From Blumeriella jaapii (taxonomy: Eukaryota; Ascomycota; Leotiomycetes; Helotiales; Drepanopezizaceae): DNA of 64,000 nucleotides. The translations under genes and the position numbers were made by a program. Below the pieces are notes generated by a model. It did no database searches. It was not told the origin of the DNA and saw only the letters and a program-made list of their open reading frames with translations. The DNA lies in contig VWND01000026.1 in assembly GCA_009599575.1 (NCBI GenBank), positions 310,001-374,000 of the forward strand. The letters run 5' to 3'. Shown piece after piece: positions 43,859 to 55,435 of this stretch; the stretch's first letter is position 1; every line of letters begins with the position of its first letter.

Positions 43859-44793
43859 AGGTAGATAAGAAAGCTTTTCAAACCTCACCTGTATGCGATT
43901 TGTGGTCTAGCAACCTATACTGCAGTACTGCACATACTCTACGTGGCGGGATTGAGATCTACATATGTGCGAGGGAAATCAGGCAGGTACTGTAGGTACC
44001 TACCTACCTATGCATCGATCAGATCTGAAGCGAAACACACAAGCACAACGCTACAGCCCAGGCCGCCACTTGTTTGGGTTTCCCCTACACCTACTGTACA
44101 ACAGTACAGTATTGATAATCCCTCCTATCTCAATCGGGGAGTAGGTCCCGACCTACCTAGGTAGGTACCTATCACGATACATACATACATACATACATAC
44201 ATACATACATACATACATACATACACACACACAAACACACACACATATACACGCATTTTTCTCTCCATCATCACTACCACCACCACCATCCTCATCATCA
44301 TCAAAGGGTCGAGCCAGGTTTCCGTCCATTCCATAGCTGTTTATTCCCTACAAACCCCGCCCCCCCCCTCCCCTCCCTTCTCGGAAAAACAAAATAACAC
44401 AAGTTTGTACGTTTTTGAAGTCGTGTTTACAAAAAAAATCTGAATGCTTCAGTTCACTGGCGGACTGGTATGAGTAGGGATACCTATGAGTAGCGAGCCC
44501 AGCCCCGCCCGAGGCGAGGTTTGGAGGAGTCGTGTGGGACCTTTGAGCCGAGTAAAGTAGGTAGGTGGGCAGGCAGATGGGCAGGTAGGTAGGTACAGTA
44601 GGTAGGGCGAATTGAAACGTACTGGAGTGATATAGAAAAAACGCAGATTTGACACGGGAACGGGGAGATAGAGAGCGGAAATAGACAGACAGGGAGCATC
44701 ACATCCCCGTATGTGTGGTATCTCGATTTCTTTCCGTCAACAGAACCCTCCCTACCTACTCGCCCACCTCATCAACCCTAGGTAAATAGTGGT
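43859..44793. other. Repeat-rich spacer downstream of Utp21
   Basis: It contains GGTACTGTAGGTACCTACCTACC near 43986-44008, the ATAC array, a C-run at about 44358-44371 and GGTAGGTAGGTAC near 44584-44596. I see no gene. Confidence 0.5.
44177..44250. repeat. ATAC microsatellite
   Basis: About twelve ATAC units at 44177-44225 run into a CA-rich tract. CCTACCTAGGTAGGTACC lies just before it. Confidence 0.9.
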
Positions 44794-47700
44794 CTAATTC
44801 GCACTCCTCAAAAAGCTCAGCACACCCAGTCCATACGCCGCCAAGTCGCCGACCGTCACGCGGCCCGCGACATCCCTCCACTCCTCCAGCGCGGCCCTGA
44901 TGTCGGCGCTGCTGCCCAGGTCCTCGGCGTGCAGGTCGAGGAAGCGCCTGAAGCAGACGTTGACGAGGTCGAAGTCGCGTCTGCGCCAGCCGGCTGGCGA
45001 GCGCGCGTACGAAGGCGACGTGCTCGTCGGGCGGCGCGAGAGAGCGGATCGAGAGGTCGAGCGCGGAAGGCGAGAGGGTCGTGAGGTGGGATAGGAAGGG
45101 GAGGTCTGGGGAGGGGGAAGGGGTCAGATTTTGTCAAGTGGACTGCGTTCTTGGAAGGATAAGAATGGAAAGGGGGTGGTGATGTGAACGGGAATACATA
45201 CAATTCCCCGACTCGCTGCCGGCGCGCAGGGTGACCGTGAACGGGCTCTCGACCTGAGGCCCCAGCTTCATGATCCTCGATCGCTCGAAGGCGGTCGTCG
45301 ACTTGGTGTCTTCCACCTGCGTCACAGGCATGCTGCTATCGATACTCGGCAGGAAGAACGGCGCCTTCTCGGGCTTCTTGGGCGCTTCCTTCGGGGCGTT
45401 CCGCGCGCGGATCTCGTCGATGTATTGGAGCCCGTTCAGCACGCTCTTGGGCACGATGCTCATGGTCATCATGCGGTCGTCGAGGTCCTCGATCACATCG
45501 TAGCCTGCAGCGGCGGCGTCGTCGTCAGGCGCTTCGTCGTCCTCGAACGCGCCGCCGAGCATGCCGTGTCCGCCTTCGCCCGACGCGGTCGGGAGCGCCA
45601 TGTCGGCCACTTCGCTCTCGGAGATGTGCCGCGTGGGGATGTGTCTGAAGAGCGTAATGTTGTTCCAGATGTTGACACCGACTTCGCCTTCGCATGTCGT
45701 GGCTAGGAACTGGCCCGTTGCCGAGAAGGACAGCGCTGTACATTGCCGCTCCATCCTGATGGCATCGATGAGATGTTTGGTGGCCAGGTCCCACACACGG
45801 ACGATGCAGTCTGCAGAGGCAGCGATGATCCAGTTGCCATCGTTCGAAAAGCAAAAGTCGTTGATGCGGCCTTGGCAGCCGTGGATCTCTCTGATGAGCT
45901 TCTTCGTGGCGGTGTCGAGGACTTGGATAGAGGAGTCGGTGCAAGAGACGGCGATCAGGTCGTTGGAGGCGAGGTATTTGAGGCCGGTAAATCCAAGGTC
46001 TGATGCATGCTCATAGACGAGTTCTCCACGTTGGAGGTTCCAGAATTTGATCTTACCGTCCAGCGAACAACTGATGACGGTTTGGCTGACTTGATCGACG
46101 ACGAGCCCGGTAACCGCCTTCTTGTGCTTGCCCAGTCCCCGTGGGTAGGTATTGGGGCTTTGGCTCGCAGGCCCTTCTGCTACCAGTTGCATCTGTAGCT
46201 TCACCTTCTTGGCTTGGACCTTGGTCAACCTGCAAGGGTATCGTTGGAGGCGTCTTCCCGACTGCAGATTGAAGGTATCAATGCCCCCCGTCTCGGATCC
46301 AACCACGGCGAAGTTTCCGCAGGGGCTCACAGCAACACTGCAGACGTAGCCTCCATCCCCCGTCTCCAAAGCCCACCGGCCGGCCTTCTTTCGTCCCCAG
46401 AACCAGGTTCGGGCACAGCTGTCCTGCCGATGTCCCGTCACCACACTTTCCCATCCCGTCGTTCCGCTGGCGGTCGCATCCGTAGGCTTCTGGCTCCGAC
46501 TGGCTTCCTTCTGCCAAATCGCACCGGTCCCGGCATGTGCCCCCATCCCCCCCTCTCTATTCATCGACATGGCGATGCATGTGATCTCGGGCGCCTTCAG
46601 GTCCTCCAACGTGCTCGACTGGTCCGTCAGAGCGCTCGCTAATAGACCCAACTTTTTGGCTTTTCTTCGGATGTTGCCTTGACTGAGTTCCATACTCTGA
46701 GAATCGTTACGCAGCGACCACCCCCAGAGGCTTCGGTCCTTTCCTGCACTGAGGAGCCACTTTCCACCTCCTTCGGCGCCGTCAAAGTCCGAAGCAAGGA
46801 AGAGAAGTTGCGTAACCGGGGCCGCATGACCGCTTCTCAAATGCAAAATCCGCGGAATGGGCGAGTATGGGGATTCGTCGAACATCCACGTCTTTAGCGA
46901 GTTGTCCAGACCACTTGTCACCACCACCTGTTGGCCCCACAGAAACTCAACCTTGTTGACTCCACCTCCCACAGTTGCTCCAGCGTCTGATGGAGGGTTG
47001 TGTGCTCCTCGCAGTATCCCCATCACCCTCCCACCGGCGTTGAGATCCCAGAAGGTGACGTCTCCGTTGTCTGGTCCCGCGGTAGCCATGACTCCAGCCT
47101 TTCTCCCATCTTCGCCCGCCCCTAGATTGTCGGTGCGAAAGGATATCGATGTGATGGGCGAGCTCCCTCCATCCAGGCTGATGATGGTCTTGTCTTTCCG
47201 AACATCGTGGATGATCACGGGTCCTTCCGAATACGCAATTGCCAGTAAAGACAGGGCCGGAGAAGGTTGGAGGGCCGTCACCGCACCACAGTTTGCCGCA
47301 GGTGGCATGATCGTGAAGACCAACTTGCCAGAGCTGACGTTCCATATCTCGACAGCTCCGTCTTTCCTCCCCGCGAAGATCTTGTTGAGGTAGGTGGGCA
47401 TGTTCGTGATCCCTCCGGTCAACTCATTTCCGCCTCTGGGAGCCGCAGTGGCGTACAAGGTGGTGTAGTGCTCGTACGTGCCTGATTTCCAGACCTCGAT
47501 CCGCGTGGAGCAGCACCCGACGATCCAGGTACCGAATATCACAATCTGCTTGATCGATTCTTCGAGGTCCGCGGGCACATCCAACTCTGCCACCTGCCTC
47601 CCACGCTTGAAGACCCAGAATCCTGTCGGGGCGCCGTCTCCTCCCCAGGCCGCGAACACCAACTCCTTCCAGGCCAGCGTCGCGGTGATATCTGCGGGAG

Positions 47701-48035
47701 TATGTGGTCGGGTGAGGAAGATCAGGCCGAGGCCGCGCTTGAGGTCGTAGGTTTGCAGACATCTTCCGACCGAGGTTGTGATCTGGAACGTCTTGCCTCC
47801 TAACAGGACCGAGGTAAAGGGGACCGCCGTCGAGGATACCAAGCCGATTGTCTGCGCGTAGGGATTCAGTACGTACCATGCACTCTACGGTTGTGATGGC
47901 TGGGGGAGGGCGTACTCGAAATGGAGAAAAAAGTGTCGACACGCGCTTCGTTGCCCGCGGCGCATCGGCTTCGTGGAGCCTCTGTCTTTTGGGCCGCGGC
48001 CCCTCATGGCCGCGTTCGATTACCTTGGAAGGCAT
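44794..48035 (-). CDS. UTP21: U3 snoRNP / SSU processome protein Utp21 (WDR36)
   Basis: This nucleolar WD40 protein of the UtpB complex acts in 18S rRNA processing. Minus-strand exons are 48035-47916 (40 codons, basic, ends TLFSPFR), 47851-45202 and 45105-44794. The introns are 47852-47915 and 45106-45201. It has two WD40 propellers: FVPFTSVLLGGKTFQITTSVGRCLQTYD-type start, KIFAGRKDGAVEIWNVSSGKLVF, LLSAGKDRSLWGWS, then CSVAVSPCGNFAVVGSETGGIDTFNLQSG, VISCSLDGKIKFWNLQRGELV and IIAASADCIVRVWDLATKHLID. The Utp21 C-terminal domain follows (LPFLSHLTTLSPSALDLSIRSL to LGVLSFLRSAN). In exon 3, at about 44975-44980, the frame breaks: a CG step appears missing in GCGCGAC. With two bases restored, the length is 1027 aa and the conserved C-terminus is regained. 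It is divergent from VIP1. Confidence 0.93.
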
Positions 48036-49082
48036 CTTCTTGCGATGCACGAGGCCGACGAGGATATCTGAGTTATGGATGTAGAGGGTGACGGCGACCT
48101 CAGGATGGAAATCATTGCACAGTTGATCGTGTACAATGGTCGGTCGGCACTTTTTGCTTCAGCCTTGTGAAACAATTTTTTCTACCGCGGGCGGTGAAGA
48201 TAACGCGCGGCCGAGCTCTGCGATAAAATGCGATAAGCGACCGCTATGATTTCATTTTTGATCAACTGGATTTATTTCGTCAGGCGGTCAAATTGTTGCG
48301 GTAATCGGACAGGCGACAGCTTGATTTCCTTATCTGTTGTAATTTTTTTTTTGCGATGAGGTGCGGTAAATGCTTTACGGTATTGTGTTGCAGTAAATGC
48401 TTGAGGTTCATGCTTTACGGTCATGCTTTACGATACTGTCGAATGTTTACAAGAAATGCTTTACGGTAATGCTTTACGGTAAATGCTTCACGTGTGTACG
48501 ACACCGTAGAATGCTTACAAGAAATGCTTTACGGTAGGGCTTTACAGTAAATGCTTCACGGTAAATGCTTGCCCCTCTAGTCGTTAAAAAAAAAATCATC
48601 ATCACCATCATGATCACGGTAAATGCTTTAATCTCGACGGTAATACGACAAGTGATAGCTCGGCCTCCTCTTTTTTCCGCAACCGGATGTATTTGGTGAC
48701 CCTGTCCTGTACGATTACATGCCTGTGAGAGTTTTTACGGTAACACGACACGCGACAGTCGGGTTTTCGCTTTCATACACCGGATTTACCTTCCCCATTA
48801 ACCGGATTTACTCCGTAATGCTTCAAGGCGTGGTTGCCTTTACCAGTCAATACGACATAAACACGATACAACTATAAACTCCAACACAACCTCGAACACA
48901 AACTCCTACACACCCTCCAATACAAACTCCCCTACAAACTCGAACGCAACTCAAACGCTACCCAAACGCAACCCAAACACCACCCAAACCTCTCTCCGAC
49001 CCCAACCTGGCCCGACAGACGAAACCAAGCCGCCGCTCGATGTGTTGATCCCGTCGCTCCAACCTCGGCCAAGTTCCTCTTC
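48036..49082. promoter_or_regulatory. Divergent UTP21/VIP1 upstream region
   Basis: The 1.05 kb between two start codons on opposite strands must hold both promoters. It is dominated by the TGCTTTACGGTAAA repeats (separate entry) on the VIP1-distal side. Close to VIP1 there is a C/A-rich leader with repeated CAAACTC/ACCCAAAC words (48860-48990). Confidence 0.55.
48360..48640. repeat. Degenerate AAATGCTTTACGGT repeat cluster
   Basis: About thirteen copies of ATGCTT(T/C)ACGGTA or close variants occur in 280 bp, for example near 48369, 48410, 48423, 48458, 48471, 48484, 48526, 48552, 48566 and 48620. A larger unit of about 70 bp (GAATG-TTACAAGAAATGCTTTACGGTA...) is duplicated in tandem at about 48440 and 48510. 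Confidence 0.85.
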
Positions 49083-52000
49083 ATGTCAACTAAGCAACAC
49101 CCCCCTACTTGTCCCCCTCCCTCTGGCCCCCCAGACCAACCCCAGATCCCAGACCTGCACCTGGACCGGGACCGAGAAAACTCATGTCACCACATCATCC
49201 ACGTTAATCCCAATCCCAATCCCAATCCCAATCCCAATTCGAAGCCCGCGACAACAAGCACGAGCACGAGCACGAACACGAGCACGAACACGAGCACGAG
49301 CACGAGCATCAATGCAAAACCAAAGCCTCCTCCAAGGCCACGCACCACCTCCTCCTGCTCATCAGCACACAGTCTGACCTCTGCTGCTGGCCCCCGCGCC
49401 CCGACGACGACGAGAAAGAGCCGACATGCAGAGCCAGGCACAACCGACACCCATTCAGACTGCGCCAACATTTCTATGCCATCGCCCCAGCGCAGGCCGT
49501 CGGCGGCAAAGTCCAGAACCTCTTCCTCGTACAGCCAGCGCAGACCCGTCGTCGAGTCGTGGCCGCGTCGGAGCTCCACGGGCGAGAGCAGGAGGACGAG
49601 CAAGGACGATTGTGCCGTGGAGGACGGTGACACCCCCAAACTCTCGCCAGGAATCATGATGGACGAAAGCAAACCCGCGCCGCCGCCCGACCCGACGCTG
49701 CGAACGAGGCCCTCGATGCCGGAGATGGGCCAGAAGCGCATGTCGGTGTCGTCCATGTACTCGCTCAGTTCGGCGCGGGCGGGAGGGGGGCCCAGCTCGG
49801 GCGCCTCAGCCAATGGATCGGATCTCGGGACCGCCATGGGAGCCAGGACGGCCTCGGGGACGCTGTCGCCGACGTTGAAGGGGCCGCAGGCGGAAATCGG
49901 GGCCTCGGTGGTCTCCGTCGTTACCTCCTCGTCGAGTCAGTATGGCAACCAGGGCCACGCAGGACACCAGCTGACGCCGCGGGAAACCCCTCACAATGCG
50001 ACCGAGATCGCCAAACGCAATGCCGTGTCGCGAGGTGAAGGAGCCCCCCGGTCCCAGCCGCCCGGGAGATCCAGAAGTCGCGCCCAGAGACGCTTCAGCA
50101 CGAGCACGGGCGCAAGCAGTCACAGTCCCAGTAGCGAGCGAGGCCATGCGAAGCACGAAGAGAAGGCCGCACCAATCGGGATTATTGGTGTGTGTGCCCT
50201 GGATGTGAAGGCCAGAAGCAAGCCCAGTCGCAACATTCTCAATCGCTTGATATCCAAAGGGGAGTTCGAGGTGGTGGTGTTTGGAGACAAGGTCATCTTG
50301 GACGAAGATGTCGAGAACTGGCCCGTCTGCGATTTCCTCATCTCCTTCTACTCGGATGGATTCCCTCTGGACAAGGCCATTGCATATGTCAAGGCCCGGA
50401 AACCATTCTGCGTCAATGACGTGCCGATGCAGAAGATCCTGTGGGATCGTCGCATCTGCTTGATGATTCTGGACAAGATCCACGTCCCAACCCCTAAGCG
50501 AATCGAGGTCAACCGCGATGGGGGGCCAAGCATCCTCACTCCCGAGATGGCTCAACACCTGAAAGAGACCACGGGCGTTGTGCTGGAAGGGCCGCCTGAT
50601 GGCACCGGCGGGCAATGCAAGCCTCCCAAGAAGGTGGAGCTTATCGACGAGGGTGATACCTTGAGTGTCGATGGACACCTGTTGGCGAAGCCATTCGTGG
50701 AGAAGCCCATCAGTGGAGAGGATCACAACATCTGCATTTACTTCCCCAAGAGTCAAGGTGGGGGCGCTCGGAAGCTCTTCCGCAAGATTGGCAACAAGAG
50801 CTCCGAATGGGTGGAGGACATGAACATCCCGCGAGCCATCCTGGAACCCGACAGCAGCTACGTCTACGAACAGTTCATGAAGGTGGACAACGCGGAGGAT
50901 GTCAAAGCATACACCGTCGGGCCGACGTACTGTCACGCGGAAACTCGAAAGTCGCCGGTCGTCGATGGTCTGGTCCGACGCAACAATCACGGCAAGGAGA
51001 TTCGGTACGTCACGGGTCTTTCGAAAGAAGAGACGGCCATGGCTGGTCGCATCGCCACAAGCTTCGGTCAGCGAGTCTGTGGCTTCGATCTGCTCCGCGC
51101 GGAAGGGAAGAGCTATGTCATTGATGTCAACGGCTGGAGTTTCGTCAAGGACAATGACGAGTATTACGAACAATGCGCGAGGATTCTGAAGGACATGTTC
51201 ATCAAGGACAGGCAGAAACAATTGGGCATGTCTGGCACTTTATCGCCTCCACTGGATGCTGCCCCCAGTCCCATTGCTCCAAGGGACTGCGACAAGAGCC
51301 ATCGATCCACATTGCAACAGATCCTTGCCAGGTCGCCGAGCATAACGAAGCTGCATAATCATGCACCTTCCTTTCACAGAAGTAAAGCTTCACCGGAGGC
51401 ATCTGCTGCGACGACACCCGGGACGTCGCCACCTGGGCTTAATCGAGGGGCACAGTTGCCCACGATTCCTTCGCAGCCCCCATTACCCCCGCCGGCACTG
51501 GGTCCCGCACATGTCAGCACCAGCGTGCCGTCTACTGCCCCTTCAACCGTTCCATCAACACCGACGCATTCTACGGGCACTACTAACGGCGAGATGGCTC
51601 CTCCCCCTCCACCACCGAAGCACACTTGGAAGCTCAAGGGTATGGTTTCCGTGATCCGTCATGCCGATAGGACCCCGAAGCAAAAATACAAATTTACGTT
51701 TCACACGCGTCCTTTCATTGAGCTGCTCAAAGGCCATCAAGAAGAGGTGCTTCTGGTAGGCGAGGCTGCTCTGGGCAGTGTTGCTGCTGCAGTCGACGAG
51801 GCATTGCAGGAAGGGGTCGAAGACCGCGAAAAGCTTCGCACGTTGAAGAACGTGCTGGCCAAGAAGGGCGGATGGGCCGGGACCAAAGTCCAGATCAAGC
51901 CGATGTTCAGGAAGCGAAAGCCGGAAGAGCTCATGGTCACTACCCTGGGATCTGTCGAGGATTCGGAGTTGGATGTTGCAGAGTTCCTGAAGGGTGTCAA

Positions 52001-53984
52001 GCTACCGCAGACTAACGGCAACGATGATGCAGGTGATGACGGAGAGGACTCCAAAGGGAGGTCGCCCACGAGACATGATTCACTGTCCGGCGTTACGCTG
52101 TCTCGGATCACGGCCGCGGAGAACAGTCTCATCTTAGACAAACTCCAACTCATTGTCAAATGGGGTGGAGAGCCTACGCATTCAGCTCGTTACCAGTCGC
52201 AAGAGCTCGGCGAGAACATGCGCAACGATTTGATGTTAATGAACAAGGAGGTCCTAGACGAGGTTCACGTCTTCAGTAGCTCAGAGCGACGTGTTACTAC
52301 GAGTGCGCAAATTTGGGCTTCGGCATTTACCAGCCAGAAGGAACTTCCTGCGGATTTCATCACGATACGTAAAGATCTTCTCGATGACTCAAATGCCGCC
52401 AAGGACGAGATGGACAAGGTCAAGAAGAAGCTGAAGGGCCTACTGCGTCGGGGAAACGAGGCTCCTCCGCAGTTTGCTTGGCCGCCCAACATGCCCGAGC
52501 CGTCCATCGTACAGCGATACGTGGTTCAGCTGATGAAGTTCCACCGGAGGGTCATGCGTGCCAACTACAGCAAGCTCTACGGTGGTGCTACGACGTCGCT
52601 CAATGCTATTGCAAACCCGGGCGACAAGGAGAGAGAGAAGCCGGAGCCAACGGCGCTCGGCAATGCACACTCTCAAGCCACGGCAACAACCAACATTCAA
52701 TCTCGGTGGTGCTGTGGCGAAGACGCAGACCTCTTCAAGGAGCGGTGGGAGAAGCTGTTCGGCGAGTTCTGCGATGCGGAAAAGGTGGATCCGAGCAAGA
52801 TATCCGAGCTTTACGACACGATGAAGTTCGACGCTTTGCACAATCGTCAGTTCCTGGAATGGGTCTTCACTCCCAGCAAGACCATCCTTGCCGAGGAAGA
52901 GGAAGCCATCCTTGCCGAGTCGAAGGGGATCGAGAAGGAGAAAGCCCAGCCTAGAGAGCCGGAAGAGACCGTTGAGAGCCCGACGGTGCCAATTGACAAG
53001 TCCGAGGCGAACAAGAGCCTCCACAGACGCGTCTTCAGACGGCGTTCGGTGCTGGTAAGCACGGGAAGGAGTTCCACGGACGAAACGCCCGAGCAGTACT
53101 TCCGCCTCTTCACCGGCAACAGCCAGACGAAAGCCAAGACCGACATCAGGCTCGAGAAGTTACGCGAGTTGTACAAGATGGCCAAAGTCCTCTTCGACTA
53201 CATCTGTCCGCAGGAGTACGGCATGACTGACGCCGAGAAACTCGAGATCGGTCTCCTGACCTCCCTCCCTCTCCTCAAAGAGATCGTGCAAGATCTCGAA
53301 GAGATGCAAGCTTCGGACGACGCCAAATCATTCATTTACTTTACGAAGGAGTCGCACATTTATACTCTCCTCAATTGTATCCTCGAAGGCGGCATCACCA
53401 CCAAGATCAAACGCTCCGCGATTCCCGAGCTGGACTACCTCTCTCATCTCAGCTTCGAGCTGTACGAGAGCGAGAACAAGACGCCGGATGGGGTGCAGGA
53501 TGTCGCCAAGTACGCGTATTCGATCCGCATCACGATCAGTCCCGGGTGCCATACATTCGACCCGCTCGACGTGCAACTGGACAGCAAGCATTGCATCAGT
53601 TGTGCGCAGAGACGCAGTTTGACGAGTCACATGGACTGGAAGGAGGTGATCGAGAGCCTGAGGGCGAAGTTCCACCAGTAAGTCATCCGTCGTCCTTCTC
53701 TCCCAGCTCTGTCCCAAAGTTAACACATCAACAGGGTCAAACTGCCCAAATCCTTCCTTGCGGTTAACCTCAGCGAGTCGCACACCTTTCACAAAAAAGA
53801 GGACGCCGAAGAGCACGCGACGGCTGATCCTCCGAATTCCCATCCGACGACCGAGTCCCCCATGCCACGTCCTCAGGAGCAGGACTTCGTTGCCAGACCG
53901 ATCGCTCCGAGCCTGCACGCGATGCCGAACAGCGCGAGGACGCCCAGCAGTCTGGATCCGCTGCCGGTTCCCGTGGAGCAGTAG
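49083..53984 (+). CDS. VIP1: Inositol hexakisphosphate/diphosphoinositol kinase, Vip1/Asp1 (PPIP5K)
   Basis: This is a bifunctional enzyme making and removing the 1-position pyrophosphate on InsP6/InsP7, acting in phosphate signalling, polarity and microtubules. Exons 49083-53677 and 53735-53984 (57-bp intron, GTAAGT...AACAG) give 1614 aa. The N-terminal 360 residues are low-complexity, with NPNPNPNPNPNP and T/S/N repeats (about 41-75), and probably disordered. The ATP-grasp kinase begins near residue 363 (IGIIGVCALDVKARSKPSRN) and includes SYVIDVNGWSFVKDN (Asp681, Asn683 metal ligands). The histidine-acid-phosphatase domain starts GMVSVIRHADRTPKQKYKF, His860 being the expected catalytic residue of RHxxR. 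It continues to HIYTLLNCILEGGI and FEVYESEN-like ELYESENKTP near the end. It is longer than yeast Vip1 (1146 aa) mainly through the N-tail. The start was chosen as the first ATG. Confidence 0.95.
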
Positions 53985-54686
53985 GGGGAGACGGGTCGGT
54001 ACGGACCGGATCCGGATCATGGACGAGCACAGGCTCACCGCTGGCATGATTTCTGTTGTCTGTGAGGCTAGGGGGGTTTGCGATATATCATTTTTTCTTG
54101 AGGCTGTGTAGCCCGGGAAAGTTTACTTAGTCAGGAGATACTTAGTCAGGACATGTTAGCTACGGGGGGCGCGCGGGGTGGGGTGCTTACAGTGGGTGAG
54201 GAATTCCGGCTCGGGCCGGCGGAGCATTGCATATCATGGGAAGTCCAGAGAAGGGGGATGGTTTGGGAACCCGTTTGTTTGCGTGAGAGGCAAAAAAAAG
54301 GCATGGTTGGCGACCGGGAGAAAAGGGGGCGGTGAGACAAGCGAAAGCACTTGCTGCTCGTGTCACATTGCATCTGTATTCGTTTTCTCTTAATGTAATG
54401 TTTACAGAACAGAACATCATACATGGAAACTTGTACCATTCGGGATGATCACAAACGAGCAGGGGGTGGGGGGGGGGGTTACGGTGATTCTTATTCTTCG
54501 CGCGGCTTTCCTTCGTCGGATTGCAGGGCATACGTGTGTATGAGAGGTTTGTTTTCTCTCTTTTTTGTGCATGCTTTGGTTGGTTGGTTGGTTGGTTGGA
54601 GGGGGGGAGGGAGCGAGAAAGGGAGCGAGAAAGGGAGCGAGGGAGAGACGCAGGTTCAGATCTGATCCCGTACTTCACGATGTTCT

Positions 54687-54790
54687 CTTCTCTTCTCCTC
54701 TCCTCTCCTCTCCTCTCCTCTTCTTCTCTTCTCTTCTCTTTCTCTTCCCTCGCGAGAGGTACAGCAAGCAAGCAAGCAAGCAGCAAGCAG
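54687..54790. repeat. CTCCT/CTTCT pyrimidine array followed by GCAA array
   Basis: TCTCC and TTCTC units run from about 54683 to 54745, then CAAGCAAGCAAGCAAGCAGCAAGCAGC to about 54791. Confidence 0.85.
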
Positions 54791-54929
54791 CCTTTGGTTT
54801 TCTGGCATTTGGCATAGCGTGGTAGTATGTACGTATCTATCTATATTTATATATATATATATTTATATATATATATATGTACAGTACTGTATGTATGTAT
54901 GTATGTACAGTACGTACGTTTCCATGTAG

Positions 54930-55160
54930 GCAGGGCAGGGCAGGGCAGGGAGAAAAGGGAGAGAGGGGGGGGGGGGGGGGGGGGGGGAGGGGGCTTAGCA
55001 CTGTGTCGAAATGTCGGAGTTGACGAGATGAGATGTGGTGAAAAAGTCGTTGGTTGGTTGGTTGGTTGGTTGGTTGGTTGGTAGGTTGGTAGGTAGGAGA
55101 AGTGGAAGTGGGAAGTGGAAGTGGAAGTGGAAGTGGAAGTGGAAGTGGAAGTGGAAGTGA
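54930..55160. repeat. Cluster of simple repeats: GGGCA, G23 run, TTGG, GGAAGT
   Basis: GGCAGGGCAGGGCAGGGCAGGG lies at about 54931-54950 and 23 consecutive G at 54965-54987. GTTGGTTGG repeats span 55050-55095, and GGAAGT hexamers 55099-55158. G-runs of this kind are also common places for assembly length errors. Confidence 0.9.
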
Positions 55161-55364
55161 GGAGAAGTTAGTTAGTTAGTTTTCGTTGTAGGTCGTCTGC
55201 TTTGGGGCCGAGGCCGGGGTTGAGGTTGAGGTTGGTGTTGGGGTTGGGGGCTCATCTACAGTAGGTAGGTGGGTAGGTGCTGTGGGTCTGCGGATTGGGG
55301 ATATTCTTATGTGTGTACAGTTTGTGGGAGGGAGAGGTGTACACAGTAGTGTGCGGATGGAGAG

Positions 55365-55435
55365 ATACTGTACAGTACTGTACTGTACTGTGTTATACTG
55401 TATGTACTGTACGTGTGTACTGTACAGTAGGCAGG
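55365..55435. repeat. TACTGTACAGTACTGTAC palindromic tract
   Basis: Several overlapping copies of GTACTGTAC and TACAGTAC form a self-complementary run; further copies lie at 55768-55792, 56148-56158, 56585-56725, 57200-57262, 57563-57620 and 58377-58392. Confidence 0.85.

Noticed and set aside
43376..43888. Thr-Phe-Ile-His repeat protein on the minus strand
   Set aside because: A translation of the ATGTATGA minisatellite.
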